Of a DNA stretch of 64,000 bases, positions 53,597 through 64,000 are shown piece after piece (the stretch's first letter is position 1; every line of letters starts with the position of its first letter). Source of the DNA: Stictocephala bisonia (lineage: Eukaryota > Arthropoda > Insecta > Hemiptera > Membracidae); NCBI GenBank assembly GCA_035578905.1, contig JAQJVL010001214.1, positions 124,001 to 188,000 of the forward strand. Direction: 5' to 3'. The translations under genes and the position numbers were made by a program. A model generated the notes under the pieces. It searched no databases, was not told the origin of the DNA, and was given only the letters and a program-made list of their open reading frames with translations.

Positions 53597-56500
53597 ACTA
53601 GTATACTGACTTGATTGACAGGAGCCCTCCTATCTCTTCCCACACAATAACACGCCGTATACTATCGAAGTACTCCGGGTCACGCATGTTGTACTAGTAT
53701 ACTGACTTGATTGACAGGAGCCCTCCTATCTCTCTTCCCACACAATATCACCCCGTATACTATCGAAGTACTCCGGGTCACGCATGTTGTACTAGTATAC
53801 TGACTTGATTGACAGGAGCCCTCCTATCTCTCTTCCCACACAATATCACCCCGTATACTATCGAAGTACTCCGGGTCACGCATGTTGTACTAGTATACTG
53901 ACTTGATTGACAGGAGCCCTCCTATCTCTCTTCCCACACAATATCACCCCGTATACTATCGAAGTACTCCGGGTCACGCATGTTGTACTAGTATACTGAC
54001 TTGATTGACAGGAGCCCTCCTATCTCTCTTCCCACACAATATCACCCCGTATACTATCGAAGTACTCCGGGTCACGCATGTTGTACTAGTATACTGACTT
54101 GATTGACAGGAGCCCTCCTATCTCTTCCCACACAATATCACCCCGTATACTATCGAAGTACTCCGGGTCACGCATGTTGTACTAGTATACTGACTTGATT
54201 GACAGGAGCCATCCTATCTCTCTTCCCACACAATATCACCCCGTATACTATCGAAGTACTCCGGGTCACGCATGTTGTACTAGTATACTGACTTGATTGA
54301 CAGGAGCCCTCCTATCTCTCTTCCCACACAATATCACCCCGTATACTATCGAAGTACTCCGGGTCACGCATGTTGTACTAGTATACTGACTTGATTGACA
54401 GGAGCCCTCCTATCTCTCTTCCCACACAATATCACCCCGTATACTATCGAAGTACTCCGGGTCACGCATGTTGTACTAGTATACTGACTTGATTGACAGG
54501 AGCCCTCCTATCTCTCTTCCCACACAATATCACCCCGTATACTATCGAAGTACTCCGGGTCACGCATGTTGTACTAGTATACTGACTTGATTGACAGGAG
54601 CCCTCCTATCTCTCTTCCCACACAATATCACCCCGTATACTATCGAAGTACTCCGGGTCACGCATGTTGTACTAGTATACTGACTTGATTGACAGGAGCC
54701 CTCCTATCTCTCTTCCCACACAATATCACCCCGTATACTATCGAAGTACTCCGGGTCACGCATGTTGTACTAGTATACTGACTTGATTGACAGGAGCCCT
54801 CCTATCTCTCTTCCCACACAATATCACCCCGTATACTATCGAAGTACTCCGGGTCACGCATGTTGTACTAGTATACTGACTTGATTGACAGGAGCCCTCC
54901 TATCTCTCTTCCCACACAATATCACCCCGTATACTATCGAAGTACTCCGGGTCACGCATGTTGTACTAGTATACTGACTTGATTGACAGGAGCCCTCCTA
55001 TCTCTCTTCCCACACAATATCACCCCGTATACTATCGAAGTACTCCGGGTCACGCATGTTGTACTAGTATACTGACTTGATTGACAGGAGCCCTCCTATC
55101 TCTCTTCCCACACAATATCACCCCGTATACTATCGAAGTACTCCGGGTCACGCATGTTGTACTAGTATACTGACTTGATTGACAGGAGCCCTCCTATCTC
55201 TCTTCCCACACAATATCACCCCGTATACTATCGAAGTACTCCGGGTCACGCATGTTGTACTAGTATACTGACTTGATTAAAAGGAGCCCCCCTATCTCTT
55301 CCCACACAATATCACCCCGTATACTATCGAAGTACTCCGGGTCACGCATGTTGTACTAGTATACTGACTTGATTGACAGGAGCCCTCCTATCTCTCTTCC
55401 CACACAATATCACCCCGTATACTATCGAAGTACTCCGGGTCACGCATGTTGTACTAGTATACTGACTTGATTGACAGGAGCCCTCCTATCTCTCTTCCCA
55501 CACAATATCACCCCGTATACTATCGAAGTACTCCGGGTCACGTATGTTGTACTAGTATACTGACTTGATTGACAGGAGCCCTCCTATCTCTTCCCACACA
55601 ATATCACCCCGTATACTATCGAAGTACTCCGGGTCACGCATGTTGTACTAGTATACTGACTGGATTGACAGGAGCCCTCCTATCTCTCTTCCCACACAAT
55701 ATCACCCCGTATACTATCGAAGTACTCCGGGTCACGCATGTTGTACTAGTATACTGACTTGATTGACAGGAGCCCTCCTATCTCTCTTCCCACACAATAT
55801 CACCCCGTATACTATCGAAGTACTCCGGGTCACGCATGTTGTACTAGTATACTGACTTGATTGACAGGAGCCCTCCTATCTCTCTTCCCACACAATATCA
55901 CCCCGTATACTATCGAAGTACTCCGGGTCACGCATGTTGTACTAGTATACTGACTTGATTGACAGGAGCCCTCCTATCTCTCTTCCCACACAATATCACC
56001 ACGTATACTATCGAAGTACTCCGGGTCACGCATGTTGTACTAGTATACTGACTTGATTGACAGGAGCCCTCCTATCTCTCTTCCCACACAATATCACCCC
56101 GTATACTATCGAAGTACTCCGGGTCACGCATGTTGTACTAGTATACTGACTTGATTGACAGGAGCCCTCCTATCTCTCTTCCCACACAATATCACCCCGT
56201 ATACTATCGAAGTACTCCGGGTCACGCATGTTGTACTAGTATACTGACTTGATTGACAGGAGCCCTCCTATCTCTCTTCCCACACAATATCACCCCGTAT
56301 ACTATCGAAGTACTCCGGGTCACGCATGTTGTACTAGTATACTGACTTGATTGACAGGAGCCCTCCTATCTCTCTTCCCACACAATATCACCCCGTATAC
56401 TATCGAAGTACTCCGGGTCACGCATGTTGTACTAGTATACTGACTTGATTGACAGGAGCCCTCCTATCTCTCTTCCCACACAATATCACGCCGTATACTA

Positions 56501-57706
56501 TCGAAGTACTCCGGGTCACGCATGTTGTACTAGTATACTGACTTGATTGACAGGAGCCCTCCTATCTCTCTTCCCATACAATATCACACCGTATACTATC
56601 GAAGTACTCCGGGTCACGCATGTTGTACTAGTATACTGACTTGATTGACAGGAGCCCTCCTATCTCTTCCCACACAATATCACCCCGTATACTATCGAAG
56701 TACTCCGGGTCACGCATGTTGTACTAGTATACTGACTTGATTGACAGGAGCCCTCCTATCTCTCTTCCCACACAATATCACCCCGTATACTATCGAAGTA
56801 CTCCGGGTCACGCATGTTGTACTAGTATACTGACTTGATTGACAGGAGCCCTCCTATCTCTCTTCCCACACAATATCACCCCGTATACTATCGAAGTACT
56901 CCGGGTCACGCATGTTGTACTAGTATACTGACTTGATTGACAGGAGCCCTCCTATCTCTCTTCCCACACAATATCACCCCGTATACTATCGAAGTACTCC
57001 GGGTCACGCATGTTGTACTAGTATACTGACTTGATTGACAGGAGCCCTCCTATCTCTCTTCCCACACAATATCACCACGTATACTATCGAAGTACTCCGG
57101 GTCACGCATGTTGTACTAGTATACTGACTTGATTGACAGGAGCCCTCCTATCTCTCTTCCCACACAATATCACCCCGTATACTATCGAAGTACTCCGGGT
57201 CACGCATGTTGTACTAGTATACTGACTTGATTGACAGGAGCCCTCCTATCTCTCTTCCCACACAATATCACCCCGTATACTATCGAAGTACTCCTGGTCA
57301 CGCATGTTGTACTGGTATACTGACTTGATTGACAGGAGCCCTCCTATCTCTCTTCCCACACAATATCACCCCGTATACTATCGAAGTACTCCGGGTCACG
57401 CATGTTGTACTAGTATACTGACTTGATTGACAGGAGCCCTCCTATCTCTCTTCCCACACAATATCACCCCGTATACTATCGAAGTACTCCGGGTCACGCA
57501 TGTTGTACTAGTATACTGACTTGATTGACAGGAGCCCTCCTATCTCTCTTCCCACACAATATCACCACGTATACTATCGAAGTACTCCGGGTCACGCATG
57601 TTGTACTAGTATACTGACTTGATTGACAGGAGCCCTCCTATCTCTCTTCCCATACAATATCACACCGTATACTATCGAAGTACTCCGGGTCACGCATGTT
57701 GTACTA
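53597..57706 (+). repeat. 98-bp satellite, about 42 nearly identical copies
   Basis: The unit is ACTAGTATACTGACTTGATT, GACAGGAGCCCTCCTATCTC, TCTTCCCACACAATATCACC, CCGTATACTATCGAAGTACT, CCGGGTCACGCATGTTGT (98 bp). A 96-bp form lacks one TC. Variants are rare single changes (CACG, CACA or CCACG for CCCCG; one TTAAAAGG copy near 55277). Each unit has TAGTATAC and its complement GTATACTA about 50 bp apart. Homogeneity is very high across 4.1 kb. The array starts and stops abruptly. Confidence 0.97.
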
Positions 57707-58639
57707 CTTCAACCAGAGCAAACAGCTTCGAACCATTCATCTTCAATGAGAACACAAGCAGCTCTGTGTTATAACTCTGTGATTTCAAAACGTCAGTGGA
57801 TGTCCGCTGCCGCCGGTTCTGCCGTGGTGGCGCGGGGCTTTAGCCGCTCATACAAACACATGACACACAACGAAAACATAGCACTGTTCTCAATAAATAC
57901 GTACTATTGTACGTATTATTATGCGTACTTCTTTGTAACAATATTGTAAAAATAGTGAGTGTATTACTTAAGCTTTTGTTTCACTTATTAACAATTCACA
58001 ACATTTAAATATATAATAAATGTATAAAATATCTATTGATACGATCTGAAATTATAGTTATATATGTATAAATATTTATTGTTGTTCTTAATTTAATTTT
58101 AGTCATAAATATTCTTGTTGTTTCGATATAAGGATATGTATTTAATATTTTTAGACAACTAATATTGTATGCATTTGTTTGTACTTACTACTATTTGTTC
58201 TGCCATCATCTTATATTGTATATATGATCTTCTTTGTATATTGTATCTTTATTTTTTCAACATCATAGCTAGAGTTTGTGTTCAATTGTATCAACTTCAT
58301 TATGTTTGTCAGTCATCTGAATCATGTAATATACGCATTGTAAATTGGCACTGCCGTTGAAAATAAAATAAAATTAAAACAGTTGCGAATATCTTAAGAT
58401 CTTTTCTGTCATCATTTTTGAAACTTCATACAAATTTATTCTTTGAAACGTTTTGATGTAGCCTATTTTAACCAAAGGGTAATTCAGAAGAAATAAAATC
58501 AAACATCAAAACTGTAATAAAAACAGAAATTCAGTTATTTTTCCATTTTAGGCCGATGTTTTATGAATTCCTGATCAGACCAGTCCAGTGAATTGATCGA
58601 CAAAGAGTATTCCTAAATGGAGAAAATACATTCCAAAAT

Positions 58640-58830
58640 GTGTGATATCAAGCGCCCCCACGAATCTGAGCTGCTGTGGTCCCGAGTCCCCATTGGCCAG
58701 CCGGAGCGGGGCGAGAGGCGGAGCTTAATGGTCCAGTCCAGCCTCTCCAGATGTCTCGCATCCTCCAATCACAGCTCACTCGCGGCAACACTCAGTTCTT
58801 GCGTACAGTAGCCTATATGTAACAATGCCT
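58640..58830. promoter_or_regulatory. Possible CpG-type promoter
   Basis: Within 190 bp are CCATTGGCCAG and CTCCAATCACAG (CCAAT boxes in both orientations) and a GC-box-like GAGCGGGGCGAGAGGCGGAG, in an otherwise AT-rich setting. No exon can be tied to it. Confidence 0.3.
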
Positions 58831-59149
58831 TCGCTAAACAATGCCACCACAAGTACATCAATATCTGTACAGTACTAATGCCTCTCTGATCATAGGAACG
58901 TAACCTTCTTCCTTGGAATCACTTGCCAAGGAGAACTGTAGCCTGTATTATTCGACAACAGTTGTGCTGATTTAAAATTAGCCCTATTCATAAATAGTAA
59001 AACTGTTTTAGTTTCTTAGCCTTTTGTCCTTGATACCTGATGCCATGTGTTTTATTTATTATTTGTTTGAGTAATATTATTTATTTGTTTTATATCCTTA
59101 TACGCCAATCATTTGTAACTACATATATAATATTGCTACTGGATAACTG

Positions 59150-59260
59150 ATGAGACTCGTCTTAGCAAATTTGGTTGGGCCATCCATATGAGGTACCGAA
59201 GATATGAACCCGTGACCTCTTCTTGAATGGAACCAGGTTGACCACTATAAAAACGTCTTT
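59150..59260 (-). repeat. tRNA-derived SINE-like unit
   Basis: On the minus strand TATAGTGGTCAACCTGGTTC (A-box-like) is followed by GGTCACGGGTTCATATCTTC, containing B-box-like GGGTTCATATC (59211-59201), and CGGTACCTCATATGGATGG. The layout is that of a tRNA-related SINE head. Confidence 0.45.
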
Positions 59261-60769
59261 TTTTAGGATACCCAATGTTATTATTCTGTTCAAGAATAAT
59301 GTAACGCAACTCAATTATATCAATTTACTCGAAGATGACGTTGTAAGAGAATAGCAACGATCGGCGGAACAAGTCGAAATGATAAATACTGTAGGTGTAG
59401 GCCTATATCTGTCCCAAAGACAGTGTAATTGTTTAGAATATTTATTTGCTTATTTTTTGCTGCATAAAAAATAAAATAATTTATTTTTATTGGTTAAAGT
59501 TTAATCACTTAAAAGAGGTACTTTTCCTTTATCCACTTTGCTTTTGGTTGAAATAGATTTAAAACTTACGTGAAGAACAATTTTGAAACAGAAACTTTAA
59601 CACGAAACGATATAGCTTTACTAAAATGTGCGAATGTCAGTTCTTAAACGATATCGTAGTAACATTTCTCGAAGTAAACTGAAATGATGCAAATTTATTA
59701 ATGCAAGGGAAAATATGACATTTCCATGTAGGCTGAGCAGAAAATTATTTTGGCAAGTCCAATGGTTGGCTTGAATTTTTATTAAGCAAGGTAAAATTAT
59801 TAGTAAGACATGCTGCCTCTTCAGAATACATTTTATTTAAAGTTATATCTAGGTACTATTTTTATCACAGCTTTTTTTCAAGAACCTCAGAAGTAACGAT
59901 GGGGAAAAGTTAACAAAATTCTTAATTGAAAGTCGTTAATTTAGTAGCTATATAAGAAGTATATAGACTATATTAGCAAAACAGTGGACGTTTCAAGAAA
60001 CTAACCTATAATTATTGATAAATAATATCCTACAAATTCATGCTAGTATTTTAAACATTATAGACGCTAGAATTAGATTTAATATTTTGAATAAATTTAC
60101 TTGTGTATATTTTATTTTATTCATTAAAAGTAATATGAAGCCAACAATGAATTAATCACGATATCCATTAATAATTAATGGTCCCAGTACATATATAATC
60201 ATGATGTGTGTAAGGAACGAGATAAATTGTAAACTTGTAAGCCCACCCACGGATATTTGTAAGCTTTTTAAAATGCTTTCCTCTTTGGTGTACTTAATAA
60301 TTGATCTTGGTTTTTATCCGACATTCGACTGTTTGTTTGTACCACAAAAGCAGCAAAAAAGTTCACCGATCTCATGAAATGTTCTAATTCTTAAACAGGT
60401 GGAATTATTAAGCAATGCTGATGAAATTTATTATGTATTCATATTGGGCCATTGAAATGAAACGCCGCAGTACTTAATTTGTAGGCAATACCAACAGTAT
60501 AGCCATGTTGTGATGTTGCGTCTACGTGGATCACGGCGCGCTCAACGAAACATTGAAGGTAGCCTTCTGTGCACTGAACTAACAAAAAAACTAACTTCAT
60601 TTAAAAATATTAAAAACTGTTCCCTACTGTTACTCTCCAAAAACACAGAGAAAAAAGAAGCATTGGTCGCTTACATATGGCCACAGTTAATGCCTCACTA
60701 GCAGTTGTAAATAGATTACAATAAATGTACATTTTATAAATCGGTAGTAATAATTAATTACTGTTATTA

Positions 60770-63700
60770 GCCTTGTGGATTTGAGAGGGGCTTAGTAGCC
60801 CTGGGCTTACAAGGTGCTTGCACTACCACTTGCATGGCACAGTTGAGAACTATTTGAGAGGGGCTTAGTAGCCCTGGGCTTACAAGGTGCTTGCCTACCA
60901 CCTGCATGGCAAAGTTGAGAACAATTTGAGAGGGGCTTAGTAGCCCTGGGCGTACAAGGTGCTTGCCTACCACCTCCATGGCAAAGTTGAGAACTATTTG
61001 AGAGGGGCTTAGTAGCCCTGGGCTTACAAGGTGCTTGCACTACCACCTGCATGGCAAAGTTGAGAACTATTTGAGAGGGGCTTAGTAGCCCTGGGCTTAC
61101 AAGGTGCTTGCCTACCACCTCCATGGCAAAGTTGAGAACTATTTGAGAGGGGCTTAGTAGCCCTGGGCTTACAAGGTGCTTGCACTACCACTTGCATGGC
61201 ACAGTTGAGAACTATTTGAGAGGGGCTTAGTAGCCCTGGGCTTACAAGGTGCTTGCCTACCACCTGCATGGCAAAGTTGAGAACTATTTGAGAGGGGCTT
61301 AGTAGCCCTGGGCTTACAAGGTGCTTGCCTACCACCTGCATGGCAAAGTTGAGAACAATTTGAGAGGGGCTTAGTAGCCCTGGGCTTACAAGGTGCATGC
61401 CTACCACCTGCATGGCAAAGTTGAGAACTATTTGAGAGTGGCTTAGTAGCCCTGGGCGTACAAGGTGCTTGCACTACCACCTGCATGGCAAAGTTGAGAA
61501 CTATTTGAGAGTGGCTTAGTAGCCCTGGGCGTACAAGGTGCTTGCACTACCACCTGCATGGCAAAGTTGAGAACTATTTGAGAGGGGCTTAGTAGCCCTG
61601 GGCTTACAAGGTGCTTGCACTACTACCTACATGGCAAAGTTGAGAACTATTTGAGAGGGGCTTAGTAGCCCTGGGCTTACAAGTTGCTTCCACTACTACC
61701 TACAAGGCAAAGTTGAGAACTATTTGAGAGGGGCTTAGTAGCCCTGGGCTTACAAGGTGCTTGCACTACTACCTACAAGGCAAAGTTGAGAACTATTTAA
61801 GAGTGGCTTAGTAGCCCTGGGCTTATTAGGTGCTTCCACTACTACCTACATGACAAAGTTGAGAACTATTTGAGAGGGGCTTAGTAGCCCTGGGCTTACA
61901 AGGTGCTTGCACTACTACCTACATGGCAAAGTTGAGAACTATTTGAGAGGGGCTTAGTAGCCCTGGGCTTACAAGGTGCTTGCACTACTACCTACAAGGC
62001 AAAGTTGAGAACTATTTGAGAGTGGCTTAGTAGCCCTGGGCTTACAAGGTGCTTGCACTACTACCTACATGGCAAAGTTGAGAACTATTTGAGAGGGGCT
62101 TAGTAGCCCTGGGCTTACAAGGTGCTTGCACTACTACCTACATGGCAAAGTTGAGAACTATTTGAGAGGGGCTTAGTAGCCCTGGGCTTACAAGGTGCTT
62201 GCACTACTACCTACAAGGCAAAGTTGAGAACTATTTGAGAGTGGCTTAGTAGCCCTGGGCTTACAAGGTGCTTGCACTACTACCTACATGGCAAAGTTGA
62301 GAACTATTTGAGAGTGGCTTAGTAGCCCTGGGCTTATAAGGTGCTTCCACTACTACCTACATGGCAAAGTTGAGAACTATTTGAGAGGGGCTTTGTAGCC
62401 CTGGGCTTACAAGGTGATTGCACTACTACCTACATGGCAAAGTTGAGAACTATTTGAGAGGGGCTTAGTAGCCCTGGGCTTACAAGGTGCTTGCATTACC
62501 ACCTGCATGGCAAAATTGAGAACTATTTGAGAGGGGCTTAGTAGCCCTGGGCTTACAAGGTGCTTGCCTACCACCTGCATGGCAAAGTTGAGAACTATTT
62601 GAGAGTGGCTTAGTAGCCCTGGGCTTATAAGGTGCTTCCACTACTACCTACATGGCAAAGTTGAGAACTATTTGAGAGGGGCTTAGTAGCCCTGGGCTTA
62701 CAAGGTGCTTGCCTACCACCTGCATGGCAAAGTTGAGAACTATTTGAAAGGGGCTTAGTAGCCCTGGGCTTACAAGGTGCTTGCACTACTACCTGCATGG
62801 CAAAGTTGAGAACTATTTGAGAGTGGCTTAGTAGCCCTGGGCCTACAAGGTGCTTGCACTACCACCTGCATGGCAAAGTTGAGAATTATTTGAGAGGGGC
62901 TTAGTGGCCCTGGGCGTACAAGGTGCTTGCACTACCACCTGCATGGCAAAGTTGAGAACTATTTGAGAGGGGCTTAGTAGCCCTGGGCGTACAAGGTGCT
63001 TGCACTACAACCTGCATGGCAAAGTTGAGAATTATTTGAGAGGGGCTTAGTGGCCCTGGGCGTACAAGGTGCTTGCACTACCACCTGCATGGCAAAGTTG
63101 AGAACTATTTGAGAGGGGCTTAGTAGCCCTGGGCGTACAAGGTGCTTGCACTACCACCTGCATGGCAAAGTTGAGAACTATTTGAGAGGGGCTTAGTAGC
63201 CCTGGGTGTACAAGGTGCTTGCACTACCACCTGCATGGCAAAGTTGAGAACTATTTGAGAGGGGCTTAGTAGCCCTGGGCGTACAAGGTGCTTGCACTAC
63301 CACCTTCATGGCAAAGTTGAGAACTATTTGAGAGGGGCTTAGTAGCCCTGGGCGTACAAGGTGCTTGCACTACCACCTGCATGGCAAAGTTGAGAACTAT
63401 TTGAGAGGGGCTTAGTAGCCCTGGGCATACAAGGTGCTTGCACTACAACCTGCATGGCAAAGTTGAGAATTATTTGAGAGGGGCTTAGTGGCCCTGGGCG
63501 AACAAGGTGCTTGCACTACCACCTGCATGGCAAAGTTGAGAACTATTTGAGAGGGGCTTAGTAGCCCTGGGCGTACAAGGTGCTTGCACTACCACCTGCA
63601 TGGCAAAGTTGAGAACTATTTGAGAGGGGCTTAGTAGCCCTGGGCGTACAAGGTGCTTGCACTACCACCTGCATGGCAAAGTTGAGAACTATTTGAGAGG

Positions 63701-64000
63701 GGCTTAGTAGCCCTGGGCGTACAAGGTGCTTGCACTACCACCTGCATGGCAAAGTTGAGAACTATTTGAGAGGGGCTTAGTAGCCCTGGGCGTACAAGGT
63801 GCTTGCACTACCACCTGCATGGCAAAGTTGAGAACTATTTGAGAAGGGCTTAGTAGCCCTGGGCGTACAAGGTGCTTGCACTACCACTTGCATTGCACAG
63901 TTGAGAACTATTTGAGAGGGGCTTAGTAGCCCTGGGCGTACAAGGTGCTTGCACTACCACCTGCATGGCAAAGTTGAGAACTATTTGAGAGGGGCTTAGT
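60770..64000 (+). repeat. 73-bp satellite, ~44 copies, runs off the right edge
   Basis: The unit GCTTAGTAGCCCTGGGCTTA, CAAGGTGCTTGCACTACCAC, CTGCATGGCAAAGTTGAGAA, CTATTTGAGAGGG is 73 bp. A 72-bp form has GCCTACC for GCACTACC. Variants are sorted in blocks: mixed short and long forms at 60.8-61.5 kb, CACTACTACCTACA forms at 61.6-62.5 kb, and GGGCGTACAAGG forms from 62.9 kb to the end. Minus-strand open frames are artefacts of the repeat. The true length is unknown. Confidence 0.96.

Larger units (their letters stand above)
57710..60765. other. No clear gene; GC-rich patches and AT-rich DNA
   Basis: A GC-rich piece with GCTGCCGCCGGTTCTGCCG lies at 57780-57850 and another at 58640-58800 (separate entry). 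A SINE-like unit lies at 59.15-59.26 kb. The rest is AT-rich and unrecognised. Confidence 0.5.

Noticed and set aside
53597..57706. CRISPR-like array
   Set aside because: Repeats are contiguous 98-bp monomers with no unique spacers, and the genome is clearly animal.
60767..61486. Minus-strand frames with HLVSPGLLSPSQIVLNFAM repeats
   Set aside because: Periodic reading of the 73-bp satellite with frame drift between copies; no sign of selection for coding.

Overview
The window is animal DNA, almost certainly from an insect (a hemipteran-like genome is my guess). It is AT-rich, has long introns with GT/AG borders, and carries a mariner element, many non-LTR retrotransposon (LINE) pieces, MITE and foldback elements, tRNA-derived SINE-like units and very large tandem-repeat arrays. 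There are no bacterial features: no operons, no ribosome binding sites and no CRISPR array. Nearly all long open frames from 47 kb to the right end are periodic repeats read as protein.

The one clear host gene is a CDC14-type dual-specificity phosphatase on the minus strand. I rebuilt it from six exons: 35453-35148, 28925-28707, 24441-24164, 22236-22107, 18810-18632 and 12305-11978. All five introns have GT/AG borders and compatible phases, and the parts sum to 1440 nt, or 479 codons plus stop (453 codons from the better internal ATG at 35375). The active-site loop HCKAGLGR is split by a phase-0 intron. The introns hold most of the left-half repeats: a 2.5 kb 108-bp minisatellite and a LINE fragment in intron 5, MITEs and an 80-bp-arm hairpin in intron 4, a partly duplicated splice acceptor in intron 3, a near-complete 3.3 kb LINE in intron 2, and in intron 1 a LINE split by a 2 kb DNA transposon, a dead THAP-domain module and a 36-bp-unit minisatellite.

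Layout. 1-0.94 kb foldback element; 2.8-3.7 kb Jockey-like LINE remnant; 4.0-5.1 kb compound inverted-repeat element; 5.4-6.4 kb TTAA-type MITE with a 372-bp tandem duplication; 6.6-7.0 kb Tigger remnant; 7.18-8.51 kb complete-length but broken mariner; 8.6-10.7 kb 41-bp satellite with a 36-bp minisatellite island; 10.7-11.5 kb Helitron-like repeat; 12.0-35.5 kb CDC14; 35.6-47 kb MITEs, SINE-like units, a LINE and small minisatellites; 47.4-51.0 kb 36/34-bp array; 53.6-57.7 kb 98-bp satellite; 60.8-64.0 kb 73-bp satellite running off the right edge.

The least expected signal is that minisatellites at five places (9.2, 34.7, 37.2, 38.9 and 47.4-51.0 kb) share the same 36-bp period and a G-rich core like GTGTATGGGTGGG while differing elsewhere. 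They look like one dispersed, diverging minisatellite family, in both orientations. Together the tandem arrays make up roughly a quarter of the window.
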